DNA of 64,000 bases from positions 1,350,536-1,414,535 of the forward strand of contig KV748178.1 of NCBI GenBank assembly GCA_001692895.1, read 5' to 3'. The translations under genes and the position numbers were made by a program. Source of the DNA: Cenococcum geophilum 1.58. Taxonomy: Eukaryota > Ascomycota > Dothideomycetes > Gloniales > Gloniaceae. The notes beneath the pieces are model-generated. The model was given only the letters and a program-made list of their open reading frames with translations, did no database searches and was not told the origin of the DNA. Positions within the stretch are counted from its first letter, which is position 1; every line of letters begins with the position of its first letter. This document shows, one piece after another, positions 1-11,856 of the stretch.

Positions 1-3000
1 TAAGAAGATAGACAAATAAAAGGTAGACCTACTCTAAAAGTTTATCTCTCTAAAGATGGAAGAGCTGGTACTTAAACTAGCCTATAAAATTAATAATAGT
101 GACTATATAGGTTAGAGCAAGCAGATGGATGTGTTTACTAAAAACCTCGCGAACTATACATACCAAGCCAACCTTAAGAAGAACGCTAACCACTGCCTAC
201 CTACCTAAGCCCCTGCCCCTATATTAACTCTAACCCTAGTAGTAACTAGAGAACCTATAGACCTTAATAGAATCTTAGATACGGAGCGTAAGCGCCGCGT
301 TAATAATAGACTGTGCCTTGCTTATAGCCTACCTAGCCACTAGAAGGATGCCTATAACCCTACTAAGATAGTAAACCTAGTTCTAATACCACCCTATTAA
401 ATAACGCGAATAAATAACCGCGGACGCGGCGACTATGGAGTCTATTATAGACGCGGCGATTGTAGAGCCTATTATGGCCGTAGCGGATAACTCCCCCCCT
501 TTAACCCTATAGCTTAGTTACTTTAAACTATGCCCTATATAGGAGCCTAACCCGTTAATAACGCCTAGTATTGGTGACTTCGCGCTAGCAAATACGAACA
601 CGGCTATATTGTTAGTAAGGTATTGTCTTTTTATACCCCGACTAAAATAGAGATAAACACCGCTAGCTAGACGGACACTAGACCGCCCTGCTAAGACAGC
701 TTTATACCCTAGTCGTTAAAAGGCAGATCCTTAGACTAAGTTGTGCCTAAGGGTCTAAACTATATAAGGAGGAAGACGAGAAGATTAGGTCCCTATTACT
801 AGATTAATTAGTCCTTTCTATTAGTAAACTGCCACTTAATCTTAGATTAGCAAATAATAATAAGAAATTAATCCTTATTTAAACCTAACTCTNNTTATTA
901 CGTAACCTATACCCCTAAGTTTATATTAATACAGTAAGCCTAGTGGACTCTGGTAGTACTATAATAGCATTTACCAACGCAGAGTCTATTGTAAGAAAGT
1001 ATAACGTTATAATTAAGAAGCTACTAGTACCTAGGCTACTGCGCCTTATAAATAGTATCCCAACTTCGCTTATTATGGACTACTTTACCGCCTAAATATT
1101 AATTAGCCTTTATACTAAAGCTATACTCTTTTTTATTACTAAACTCTTACCCGCTACTTTAATTATCCTAGGTATACCCTGGCTTTAGAAGTATAAGCCC
1201 CGTCCTAGCTTTAGGAAACTTAAGATCCGCTTTAACTTAGACTACTACTTTAGGCACTACCTNNTATAGGGGNTANCTAANNTTAGNAGNGACGCCCTAT
1301 ATAGATACTTAGCACTACTAAGCCTAGTGCCTAGGACTATATATAAAGCCCTAATAGTAAAAGACGTTCCTAATAAAGGGGAGCCTATATAGCTATAAAG
1401 AAACGAGATAATAGAAGACTGGACTAACCTAGCACTTAAGACTAAAATAACGGGCTAGCCAGCCCTGCTAAGACTAAAGAAGAAGGTCTGCTTCGCGCTG
1501 CTATTATTAAGAAACTAACCCTAACCTCTGCACTATTTAAACCCTAGCCGCCTAGCCTAATACCTGGAACTAAGCTATATGCTATATACGTATACAATAG
1601 CTCGCGTTATAGCAAGGATTGGCTATAGAACTACCGAGACCTAGATAATAGAAACCGCGCCACCATAACACCTAACTTTATACCTGTCTCCCGCGCGTAC
1701 TATATAGGGCCGCCGCCTTGTTTCCGCCCCCCTAGGCTAACTAAGCTGTGCTAGCCTAGCTGTAGCACTAGAGAGCCAGATACGCCCTAACCTAGACGAT
1801 ATTAAATACACCTATGCTATTAATTTTACCCAGTTCTATAAACAAAAAGATATAAAGGTAATAAGGATCTATATAGCGGAGCTAGTAGAACTAGTTAAAT
1901 AAGATAAGCACCGACAGCTGCTTAAAGAGCTGCCTATAGGCCTAATAGAAGTACTAAACCTATTAGAAAGGTCTTTCCGCCGGCTAGTAAAAGGTAACTA
2001 TATAATAAAGAAAGCCCGTAAAGCGCTCCCCCCCTATTTTTATAACTTCCTTAAGACAAATCTAAAAATTAAACCTAAGCTTTTACGTCGGAAGATAGTT
2101 AATACTAATGTTAAAAAATTCCTAAAAGGTAAACCAGGATTAACCCGCGAAGATATTCTACAACACCTACTAAAGGAGTTTAGTAAATATATTAAGCACT
2201 TCCTCCCTAAAAACGCAGATAAGCTACCCCTTCACTAACTATGGGACTATAAAATTGAGATTACTCCTGGAAACTAGGCCCTATACTATAAAAATAGACC
2301 ACTCTTACCTACTAAACTTAGGTGTGTAAAGAAGTAGATTAATAAGATACTGGATAAGGGTTTTATCCGCGAATTAACCTTACTAGCTACTACACTACTC
2401 CTCCTCGCTACTAAGCCCAGCGGCGGTATATAAATCTACTATAACTACTAAGGCCTAAATACAGTCACTATTAAGAATTGATACCTACTGCTACTAATCC
2501 GCGAGACACTTAACGCACTTTATGGCGCCAAGTACTTTACTAAACTTAATATAATTACTACGTTTAACCGGATCCGGATTGCGGAGGGCTATAAGTAGCT
2601 TATAGCATTTATTACCTAGTTTGGACTCTATAAGATACTAGTTATACTATTTAGCCTCTATAACACACCCGCTATATTCTAAAACTATATTAACTATATT
2701 CTACATAACGCCTTTAATAACTACTATACTGCCTACCTTAACGACGTCCTTGTCTTTTCTAAAACACGCGCTAAGTATACTAAGTATATAAATAAAGTTA
2801 TCTAAAGACTCGGCAATGCTAGACTTTAGATTAATATTAATAAGTCTAAGTTCTACTCTACTAAAATAAAATACCTTGGCTTAATTATCTTAACTAATAG
2901 TATAACTATAGACCCTAAGAAGATATAGGCCTTATAGAAATAGAAGGACCTAACATTAATTAAAGAACTATAACAATTTCTTGGCTTCGTAAACTTCTAC

Positions 3001-5285
3001 TAACGATTTATCTAAGGCTATTCTACTATTGCTATACCTATAATAAAACTTCTAAAGAAGGATATCGGATGGCTATAGGGACTAGAATAAGCTAAATTAT
3101 TTAAGGCCCTTAAGGGAGCCTTTACTTTAGCACTAGTACTAGCATACTATAACTATATAAAGAAAACAATGGTAGAGACAGATGTATTAAATTAGGCTTC
3201 CGGCGGAGTCCTTTCCCAGTATAACAATAATAGAAAATTAAGACTGGTCGCATTCTTCTTTATAAAGTACTCTGCGCTAGAATATAACTATAAGATCTAT
3301 AATAAAGAACTCCTAGCTATTATTAAGGCTTTAGAGGAATAGCGTCCTAAGCTATAAGGGACTAAGGAGCCGTTTAAAATTATTACTAACTATAAGAACC
3401 TATAGACGTTTATAACTATTAAGTAGCTAAACTAGCGCTAAGTCTAGTGGGCAGAGTTCCTTTTATAGTTTAACTTTGTAATTATATATAGACCTAGCAG
3501 TAAAGCCACGCTCCCTAACGCCCTAAGCTAGCTACTAGGAATAAGGCCTAAGGACGCTAATAATAAACGCCTCCGCCACTAAGCCTAAGTTATTATACCG
3601 CCCTAGAAAGTTAACCCTATAATCTTAGAAGAATTACTATATAAGTTCTATAACTCTAATAACGCGGAGTTTATAGCCGCTCTAGACCCTAAAATAGCTA
3701 AAAAGTCACTAGATAAGTTAATCTAGTTAGGATACTAGGAGAACAAACTCGTAAGAGATATAGTAGCAGCCCTATGTAATTAGAAAGCTCGCTATTAGCT
3801 AAAGAAAATTAGGAAATTACTCTGTTGCAATAAGTTAGAATACAGTATCATTAACGGATAGATTTACTTCCGCTAACGTCTCTTTATCCCTAACGCCCTA
3901 GACCTCCACCTAGAAGTTACCTATTGCTCTTATAGCAGCGGCCCCGCTAGTTACCCCAGCTGGGTTAAAACTCTTAACCTCTTAAACCAAATATACTAGT
4001 AGCTAGGAATCTCCCAGTTTATGGCTACCTTTATTAAAAACTGTGCCCTATACTTTCGTACTAAAACCCCCCATTCTACCCTACCTAGTTTCTTAAAGCT
4101 ATTAAAATTACCCGCTTGCCCGTAAACCAATATCTTAATTAACTATATTATAACGCTACTAGTATACTAACGCCACGGTAAGGCATATAAATATATCCTT
4201 ATTATTATAGACCGCCTAACTAAAATATAATACCTCGTTCTAGTAACAGGACTCTTAATAGAGGAGTTAGTTAATGGCTTTGTTAATAACGTATATAAGC
4301 TCTACGGTGCACTAAGCACGATTATCTCCGATTACGGCACATAATTTATTAGCAACTTCTGGCGATAACTAAGTAAACGCCTTAAGATAACCTTATAACT
4401 AAGCTTAGCCTAGTACCTAGAAACGGACGGCTAAACTAAAATTATTAACGCTGCCGTAAATAAATACCTTTATACTTTTGTTAGCTTTATATAGGATAAT
4501 TAGGTTAACTACTTACCGCTTACTAAGTTTACTATAAATAACTAAGTTAATAAGAGTATAGGCATCTCCCCGTTTTTTGCAAATTATAGCTTTAACCCTC
4601 GCCTTAGAATTAAGCCTGCTAGCCCCTACCTATTAACACTATTAGTATAAGCAAAGAAGGAGTTCTTTTACGCAGACTCTATGGCTAACCGCTTTAAGCG
4701 GATATTAATATAGCTTAAGGCCCTAGCTCAGATTTTATAGTAATACTATAAAGATAATGCTAATACCCATAGGGATAAGAGCGCATTATTCTATAAAGGT
4801 AATATAGTTATAGTTAGCTTAAAAAATATAAAGACAAACAGACCTAAGAAGAAATAGGACGATAAATAGGACGGCCTATACCCCGTACTTATAGTATACT
4901 AAAGGGTAGTTATAGTAGACCTCCCGAACCACATCTAAGTAAATAAATCCTTTTATATATTTAAGGTCCGCCTCTAGGCTGCTAAAGAGATCCCTGGCTA
5001 AGCAAATATTAATATTATAGAGCGCCGTAATATATAAGGATAAGTGGTAGAAAGAGACGATGACGGCAACATAGAAGATAAATAGGAGTTTAAGAAAATC
5101 CTTAATATACACGACGAAGACCCCTAGGGCCTAACTTATGAGATTAAATGGAAATATTACAAGGATATAACCTAGTAGTTAAAGGAAGACCTAAAGGGTT
5201 GCGAATAAGCTGTATAGCGCTTTTATAAGCAACACCCTAAGAAGCCAAGACCCCTAGACTAGGTATAAGATAAGGAAAAGTTATA
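1..5285 (+). pseudogene. Gypsy gag-pol relic (PR-RT-RH-IN-chromodomain)
   Basis: Domains visible in conceptual translation. An Arg/Gly-rich stretch at 410-490 may be the end of gag. A protease DSG motif is near 935-960. Reverse transcriptase spans about 2330-2900, with KLNIITAFNRIRIAEG near 2545 and the active-site box YLNDVLVFS at 2734-2760 (the first Asp of YLDD is Asn, a G-to-A change). RNase H is at about 3130-3400. Integrase is at about 3890-4600, including SDYGT-FISNFW near 4330 and an ETDG box near 4420. A chromodomain with the TYEIKWKYYK pattern is at about 5110-5200. In chromoviruses the integrase-linked chromodomain directs insertion to marked heterochromatin. Dozens of in-frame stops rule out function. 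Confidence 0.88.
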
Positions 5286-5460
5286 CTAAAGTCGCGGCCG
5301 ACCACCGCATTAAAATTTGTAGTGGTTAAGATGTTATAAAACTTTAACCAGCGGTTAAAGTTATTTAATTAGCTAAATTCTTGCCAAGAAACGCTATACG
5401 GACCGATTTAGGTGGCGGTGTAGAGTTTTGCCAACCTTACTCACTAAACTAACTAATTAG

Positions 5461-5487
5461 GATTTTCTATGCCCGGTATAGAAAATC
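5461..5487. repeat. Perfect 10-bp hairpin within a 45-bp shared word
   Basis: GATTTTCTAT and ATAGAAAATC pair perfectly around a 7-base loop, between the chromodomain and the 3' LTR of the Gypsy copy. About 45 bp around it recurs inverted at 58670-58720, inside the unrelated Ngaro element. It may be a small mobile palindrome or a 3'-end processing hairpin. Its function is unknown. Confidence 0.6.
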
Positions 5488-5603
5488 GCTATTAGCTTGG
5501 TTAAGGGCGGTAAGCGGAACTAATATCTTTGCGGTAGAAAATAGGTAACCCCGTATACTGCCTATTTTTAAGTTATTTATTTAGTTTAGGGACCAAACTA
5601 TCT

Positions 5604-5616
5604 AGGGAAGAGGAGT
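5604..5616 (+). other. Polypurine tract of the Gypsy element
   Basis: A run of G and A immediately upstream of the LTR that starts at 5619. This is the normal site of plus-strand priming in LTR retrotransposons. Confidence 0.6.
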
Positions 5617-5618
5617 AC

Positions 5619-5805
5619 TGTTATAGCACTGACCTAACGCATACTGTTTTATACTATCTCGTACTATTCCCTACTATTAGCTAGCCTACTACTAGCGACT
5701 TGGCGGCCGGCCCTACTATTTGTATATAATACCCCCTTTCTACCTTCTTCCCCTCTTTATACCATAACGTAGTTATTTAGTCTACTTCATTGCAGCACTG
5801 TAACA
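5619..5805 (+). repeat. 3' LTR of the Gypsy element (187 bp)
   Basis: It starts TGTTATAGCACTG and ends CAGCACTGTAACA, giving the TG...CA ends and a short terminal inverted repeat typical of LTRs. It follows the polypurine tract. The partner LTR lies outside the window, so LTR identity and insertion age cannot be estimated. Confidence 0.7.
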
Positions 5806-6308
5806 GGCCCTAAGGCTACCGTGAAGAACTTATTAAGGCCCTGCCTAGAGAACTTATTAAGGCCCCCCTATAAGGGCCTATCTAGTATCTAGTATACTTA
5901 GGTGACTTAGAAGAGGGTCTTAATAGGCGTGGTGCGCGCGACCTGGCAGACGGCGATGTAATGGCGACGCGATGGCGACTAGATGGCTTAACGAGGTGGA
6001 AATATAGGTAAAGCTTTAGGCAGCGGAAACATAGGCTAGCTTTAACGGCCCTATAGCGTTTGACTTATAGTGGACTTACAGTCGACCCATAGTTGACTTA
6101 TAGGCGACTTATAGGAGGGTCTTAATAGGCGTGGTGTATATAACCTAATGTATATATATAGGGGAGGCTATAGGGGAAATATAGGCCAGTTAGATAAGGA
6201 CTTAACAGTTAGAGATATAGGCTAGCTTATAAAAGGGGGGGATATAAGCTTGGTTAGTAGAAGAGGGGGGAGTAGGTTATCCGGTATGGGACCTGGTGTC
6301 TCTATAGC
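5806..6308. repeat. RIP-mutated repeat with an inverted, less mutated copy at 9590-9800
   Basis: There is no coding region. A phrase around GGGTCTTAATAGGCGTGGTG occurs at about 5908 and 6114. The stretch 6093-6300 matches the reverse complement of 9590-9800 almost base for base except for C-to-T and G-to-A changes. A short direct repeat of AGAACTTATTAAGGCCC lies at about 5826-5873. The segment ends abruptly at the Copia LTR at 6309. It is probably part of an unrecognised transposon. Confidence 0.55.
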
Positions 6309-6481
6309 TGTTAGATAATCTGTATTCTCGGTAGCGTAGGATATACACTAGTCACGTGCACGGGTCATATATATTATAAATATCTTCGTCTAAGCCCAAG
6401 GGCCCTAGGTTAAGCAACGATCAGATTATTAATTAATTAACCCATTTTATTAATAAATAGCTCTATATAAACTATCTAACA
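6309..6481 (+). repeat. 5' LTR of a Ty1/Copia-type element (173 bp)
   Basis: It begins TGTTAGATA and ends TATCTAACA, a perfect 9-bp terminal inverted repeat with TG...CA ends. It is followed by non-coding leader and a Copia-like gag relic, which makes it a 5' LTR rather than a solo LTR. No second copy is visible. Confidence 0.7.
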
Positions 6482-7340
6482 GTTATAAGCCCGGTCCGCC
6501 GACATAAGAAGCTATTCAGCTATTACTTAATTATTTGAAGAAATTCTACCTTATCGTTAGACTCTGACACCTTATTGTCATAAGACGACCCTAATCGAAA
6601 TCCTACCTCAATTGTCACAGGACGAGATTCTATGAGATTCCACGAGATTCCACGAGATTCCACCTTAATCGTTAAAGGACGATCCTGATGACAAGGACGA
6701 TCCTAACGTCAAATTCCATCTTAATTCCTATCTGCCTATTAGTCAAATGACTCCACCAACGTCGAGTTTATTTACTATAATTATCCTTAATAAGCCAGAA
6801 GACTGGGAGCAATAGATCTGGCAACTATAAGCCCTTATGGATTAGCAAATTTGGGCCTATGTTAACCCAGCCATAGAAGTACCTTAAGAAGGTCTACTTA
6901 AAAAACCACCTTATCTAAAGGTTATAGATTTTAATGAGAATGCAACCTTATATATACAGCTCTTAACAAATCAGCAGAAAGCGTATAATAATAGCAGACG
7001 ATACTATAACTAGGATATAAAGTATTTCCTAAGACAGAAAGATTATCTCCAATAGATCTGCACCTAGATTACGTTTATAGTATTAATTTAAAAGAAGCTG
7101 CTGCTTAACTCTTCCCTTATAGTTAAGAAATAGCTAACTTAGTTAAAAGAAGACACTAAGCCCTTAAAGAACTTTATAATAAGGAAGGTATAACTATAAT
7201 ATATAGAATTACTTAAAGGACTTAAGCAGATAAAGGTTACCTAGTAGCTTAACTAATAGGAGTATATAATAAAGATAGTAGAGAAATATAACCTTCTATA
7301 AATAACTAATAGGATTTGGCTTATAGACCTTATAAATATA
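6482..7340 (+). pseudogene. Copia-type leader and gag fragment, truncated
   Basis: After a leader of about 240 bp (with short repeats of CACGAGATTC at 6630-6662), the plus strand from about 6725 translates through stops into a Copia-like gag. It shows NKPEDWEQWIWQLQ, then a region rich in Gln, Tyr and Lys. Fungal Copia gag proteins share this opening Trp-x-x-Trp pattern. The fragment stops at the poly(T) of the retroposon at 7341. No protease, integrase or RT was found downstream, so the rest was lost or displaced. The assignment rests on the gag pattern and the adjacent LTR, so it is moderate. Confidence 0.55.
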
Positions 7341-8715
7341 ATTTTTTTTTTTTTTTTTTTTTATATCCGTTGTATTATACTACGTATAATACTACGCATG
7401 CAGCCTCTAGGCTATGGCGCTATAGTTCTATATACATAAATCCTTCCTAGGCAGCTTAACATGTACTAGTAGCTAAGTGGACACTCTGGCCCGTTTTAAA
7501 TACTAGGGGGAGCTCCTAGCCTATTNGTNTTTTGTCCTGATATCTTGCTNACTATGGTCTAGTTTATGCCAAGAAAATCGCACTAAGGAAATCCTAGCTC
7601 TTTTATCTATTTCTGCCGTATTCTGCCGTTCCTAGAGTAGAAAAAGCGCTCTAAAAGAANNATTTTTATTAAATAGTTTTGCACTTAAGAATAAGAGGCG
7701 TTACAATAGCTTGCTAGCTTNGAAGCAGCTACCAATTACCCCTAAAGCGACTTTTTATTCTGTACCCTATCTCTTCTCCTTGCTAAAGAAATGGGTAGGG
7801 AATTAGTAATTAATAGGTACTCTCCCNAAAAATAACCTACTAATGGTATTTTATAAGGGCGAACCTCGTTACNTAAACCNACNCCCATAGGAAAATTTTC
7901 ACGAAGTTGTCTTGTATAGGGTATAAACACCAATTCGCCTATACACCTTAGATTTAACGTGCTAAAGTAACACGGGCCGGCCCCTTCCCCTCCCCTACTA
8001 TAGCCACCCCTATCTGCGCATCTGCGGTACGCCTATAGTGCGGTATTGTATGGTATGTTGTGGCGGTGGTGGCGGTTGTGGTAGAGGTCGTCTGCAGCGC
8101 GATGGCCGTAGACAGGTTGGTGGAGGTCGTCTGCAGCGCGATGGCTGTAGACAGGTTGTGGAGGTCGTCTGCAGCGCGATGGCTGTAGGCAGGTTGTGGA
8201 TAGGTCGTCTGCAGCGTGATGGCTGTAGACAGGTTGTGGAGGTCGTCTGCAGCGCGATGGCTGTAGACAGGTTGTGGAGAGGTCGTCTGCAGCGTGATGG
8301 CCGTAGACAGGTTGTGGAGGTCGTCTGCAGCGCGACGGCTGTAGACAGGTTGTGGAGAGGTCGTCTGCAGCGTGATGGCTGTAGACAGGTTGTGGAGGTC
8401 GTCTGCAGGCGCGATGGCTGTAGACAGGTTGTGGAGAGGTCGTCTGCAGCGTGATGGCCGTAGACAGGTTGTGGGAGTCGTCTGCAGCGCGACGGCTGTA
8501 GACAGGTTGTGGAGAGGTCGTCTGCAGCGTAACGGCCGTAGACAGGTTGTGGAGGTCGTCTGCAGCGTAATGGCCGTAGACAGGTTGTGGAGAGGTCGTC
8601 TGCAGCGCGATGGCCGTAGACAGGTTGGAGAGGGGTCGTCTGCAGCGTGATGGCTGTAGACTAGTTGTGGTGGAGGTCGTCTGCAGCGTGATGGCTGCAG
8701 ACTGGTTGTGGTAGA
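7341..8715 (-). mobile_element. Poly(A)-tailed non-LTR retroposon, copy 1
   Basis: A 21-base T run (7342-7362) is the poly(A) tail of a minus-strand retroposon. A second copy (45736-45853 plus 51711-52349) shares this sequence up to the minisatellite, where copy 2 stops. Copy 2 is flanked by a 14-bp target duplication and looks 5'-truncated, as target-primed reverse transcription would give. No reverse transcriptase is present, so this is a LINE 3' end or a SINE-like passenger. A short minus-strand reading frame at 7742-7933 contains undetermined bases and resembles no family I know. The extent beyond 8715 is uncertain because the minisatellite blurs the edge. Confidence 0.65.
8086..8715. repeat. 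Minisatellite, about 16 units of 37-39 bp
   Basis: Each unit begins GGTCGTCTGCAGCG and ends around GTAGACAGGTTGTGGA, with one CTGCAG in nearly every unit. Units ending GTGGA and GTGGAGA alternate over much of the array, giving a higher-order dimer of about 76 bp. Apparent reading frames across it are a by-product of the period. Unlike its surroundings it keeps many CpA and TpG, so it has largely escaped RIP. One and a half degenerate units remain at 52300-52349 in copy 2. Confidence 0.9.
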
Positions 8716-10027
8716 GGTTGCGTCCGGTGACGTGTCCTCAGGGGCTATATAGCCTGCGGCGCCATAGCGACGACGACGGAGGAGCGAAGGGGGCAGGTAG
8801 TTATATAGTAGAGTTCGACATGCCTGCTTATCCAGGCCTCTACCTCAGTTTTCGAGTAGCTTTCCCTTACCAAGCCCTAGGGCTTAGGGCTTTCCACAAG
8901 CAGTTGGCTGCTACCACCAATAACACGGGGAATTTCACCAGTTCTCTCGGGTATCTTATAATAGGATTAACCTAAGTACTAGTCTGCCCCCCAGCAGTCT
9001 ATATAAGAGTCTCCTCCTAGAGTTGGTACGCTTTCGCACGGCTTNGGAGCCTTCCATAGCCTCTAGTTTCACGCCTCTTGTCATCGTTTCCGCCGGCACG
9101 GGCTTAAGCTGCCATTTACAGGGGTCGCAACTCCCGTCTTACGCGCCTACTAACGTAGTCCTATAAGGGCGTCGTAGCTGCATCCTGCAATGTGGAAGCC
9201 TTAGGTACCTTCTGCGGTTAAGGCCCAGCCAAAAAGCCTCCCCCGCCTAAGTAACTCCTGTTTGCTCCTTAAGCGTACCTCACTAGCGTACTGCCCTAGC
9301 GAGCAGTCCTATCTATTGGTACACCGACACGCGCATCCATTCTCTTAAGCCACGTAGTAGTCTCTCCAGCCAGGACGTAATCCTACCTGCCTACCAGGTG
9401 CACTAGGGGTCAGAGCCCAGCTAAGGGGTAAGGTCCCTAGAGCCAGCAGTAGCTACTACGCACTACGCCCCATAGGAGGCTGTAGTAGTATAGGGGCGCT
9501 ACACCNTATACTACTGCCAGTTCCCGTTTCGCGTTGCCTATAAGAGTCTCCTTATAACAGGCCGACCGTGTCTTACAGGAGGGGGCCATAGAACAGGTCC
9601 CGTGCCAGGCAACCTGCTCCCCCCTCTCCTACTAACCAAGCTTGTGTCCCCCCTTCTTATAAGCTGGCCTGTATCTCTAACTGTCGCGACCTCGTCCGAC
9701 TGGCCTGTGTTTCCCCTACAGCCTCCCCCATATATGTGTATCAGGTTGCGTGCACCACGCCTATTAAGACCCTCCTATAAGTCGCCTTATACATACGTGC
9801 GTCAGGTTGCGTGCACCAGCCTATCTGAGGGGCGCACCAGTCAGAGTCAACCTCCAGCCACCTCTACACAACAGTGCACATGCCAGGCAGCCACTTTTCT
9901 ATTTGCCTTTCTTCATCAGTTATGTGTGAGATTTATCTATCGATCTCACGCATACCTAAGCTTATCCAGAGAGAGAATGCTTACGGACCTCGTATCATGT
10001 GGCTCCACATACTCTAGCTATTCAACC
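8716..10027. repeat. Unassigned, little-RIPed repetitive spacer
   Basis: GC content is higher than the surroundings. The part at 9590-9800 is the inverted, less mutated counterpart of 6093-6300. Phrases such as GGTGCACGCAACCTGA recur on the minus strand (about 9740 and 9810). No ORF here resembles a known protein. Frames at 8718-8975 and 9602-10033 have no recognisable domain and I do not call them genes. It may be the 5' part of the retroposon or a separate element. Confidence 0.4.
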
Positions 10028-10265
10028 TGTTGAGATCCATTTTACTGAATCTCTTAGATATTCTTGGATTAAAAGGTGTAGAGGTCCGACTATCGCCAGA
10101 TCTGCTTTGATAAATGGAATAGAATACCATCATAAACTCAGTATCGGCTAGAAGCATAGCCTACCGACATTCCTAATTCTGCATTCCTCTCTCGTAAATT
10201 CGAGTAATAAAGCCTTTTTATTTTCGTCGCCTCTTCTTAGGCCACTATCAATTACAAGACTAAAA
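10028..10265 (+). repeat. Possible solo LTR flanked by CAACC
   Basis: It starts TGTTGAGATCC, contains an AATAAA-like signal near 10207 and a T-rich 3' part, and is flanked by CAACC on both sides (10023-10027 and 10266-10270). The 3' terminus is not the expected CA and no clear inverted repeat pairs with the start. The call is therefore tentative. Confidence 0.3.
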
Positions 10266-10689
10266 CAACCCTACATCAAACTCAGTCCCACTTACTTTAC
10301 TCTTTGAGTACATTCTTAAGAGATATTTAAGGTGCCCGCCATAGCGTCCCAAAGAGTCTCCACCAGGCCAGGCTAAGTCAGTCGTAAAACGCCCAGGGAT
10401 TGAGGATCCTGATTACCAATACGGCAGTTGCACAGCAATGCATAGCAGAAACATCTCTAAGGACCACTTAATAAGGGAATTGCTACTAAATTTTACCAAT
10501 ACTCAATTCCTCTGAAATTCTGCTAGGGTATTGCTGGGGAAGTCTCTAGCATTCTGTGCACGAGCCACCTGAAGAGCTCAACCACTTGTTATTCCATGAT
10601 GCCTGCGTCTAATAAGAAATGTGTCGAATGGTAGAACTCGTGTGTAGATTGATCTATGAAGAAAAGAGACTATATATACATGATGTAGG

Positions 10690-10790
10690 TGCAGGCACCA
10701 GGGGGGGGGTACGTAATAGGGGGTAGGTGATCGAGTCAAGCAGGGGGTAGGTGGCTGAGTCAAGGGGTAGGTAACTGGGTCGGGTGGCAA
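10690..10790. repeat. Short G-rich tandem repeat
   Basis: Three to four imperfect units of about 22 bp resemble GGGGGTAGGTGACTGAGTCA. They are preceded by a run of nine G. No coding role is apparent. Confidence 0.6.
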
Positions 10791-11856
10791 GGTAACCTGA
10801 TTCAGGTCGACAAAACGTCAGACAACACGCAAGATTTCAGAACAGGCTATTTTGATTTTTGAATAAGGCCAAGTGGATTTTATCAAAATGTCGAGGTAGA
10901 TCACTATTTTTATAAGACCTGAAATTAACACTACACATTTAGCAATAGGAGAATCCAGAAAGCCGTTCGGAAATGCGCTAAACTAACAATGTAAAAGAGC
11001 CTTTTACGGAATTGAAATATAACAACTCTTTTTTTAAGGTTAACTGCGAGCAATTTAATTCGTCACAACGGTTCTAAGTACGCTCTCGCTTAATGTTTGG
11101 CCACACTCACCTATCACAGGGTTCGTCTATGCGGGAACCAGAAAACATATCCGTGAATTAGATTAACTCTCATCATTCCCCTTACTAGCAACAATCTATC
11201 TTACTCTAGAAAAGCTTATTCTTGCGGAAGGAGCGCCTCTACGACGCTCAAATCCTCCGGCCAAGACGCCAAGAGGCAGTCCGCGTCAGCCCCGGACATC
11301 CATTCGTCTTTCGTTTTGCTCCGCCCAACCTATATACGAAAAGTATAGGTGTATGAGCTCCCCACTCCCAAGGTATGAGCACAAAGTGTTACGCAAGCAT
11401 TTCCCAAGCCGCCCTGTTATTTTACCCTTGAACGTTTCAAGGTACTTTGGGTATTCAAGCCTCAAATTTAATTGACATTTCCCATTGGTCTCCCGTAACA
11501 TGAATCCTAGGACTATAGAGTTGCCACGCATTACTGCAGAAGTATTATAGATTAAACGTGATAAAAATGACGAATATTAATTTGGGTCTAACCGGAAGTG
11601 ATTGGTAAAACACTCTTTCCTTGTAAAAATAACCAAGTAATTGTCTACGCAGTCTGTCAGGGTTACTGTGGAGTAATACAAGCAAGAGTATTGGTTTCGG
11701 CATTCATGTGTTTTTCCCCTAGTCTATCTATTTTCTGTGGTGTTTATAAAGTCCGAAATGCTGCTGTATCATCACCATTAGATCCAAATCACTGAAAGTC
11801 CTCAAAATCAAATCACTCTCTCGTTTAAGTCATTCGAGCATTCCTAGGAAGCAAGC
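10791..11856. other. Non-repetitive spacer upstream of the dioxygenase gene
   Basis: Base composition is ordinary and there is no transposon similarity within the window. Small frames at 11286-11531 (minus) and 11598-11795 (plus) show no recognisable features. The last few hundred bases presumably hold the promoter of the gene at 11857, but I see no motif worth calling. Confidence 0.4.

Larger units (their letters stand above)
1..5805 (+). mobile_element. Chromodomain Ty3/Gypsy retrotransposon, 3' part, RIP-degraded
   Basis: The element runs in from outside the window and ends at a 3' LTR at 5619-5805. Read through its stops, the plus strand gives the Gypsy order protease, reverse transcriptase, RNase H, integrase, chromodomain. 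Coding stops are nearly all TAG/TAA where Trp or Gln is expected, the signature of RIP on CpA/TpG. Several N bases (892-893, 1263-1288) are present. A purine-rich tract (5604-5616) sits directly upstream of the LTR as the expected polypurine tract. It is a dead copy. The 5' LTR and probably the start of gag are missing from the window, so total length and target duplication cannot be judged. Confidence 0.9.

Noticed and set aside
8038-8650. Two overlapping plus-strand open frames of 138 and 92 codons
   Set aside because: They are produced by the minisatellite period; the peptides are just the repeat read in frame (RLQRDG..., AVDRLW...).
8700-9300. Possible rRNA fragment (GC-rich, structured look)
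   Set aside because: I could not match any stretch to conserved 18S, 5.8S or 28S words.
9602-10033. A 143-codon plus-strand frame
   Set aside because: It overlaps the inverted repeat arm and the possible LTR start. Composition is low-complexity and no domain is recognised.
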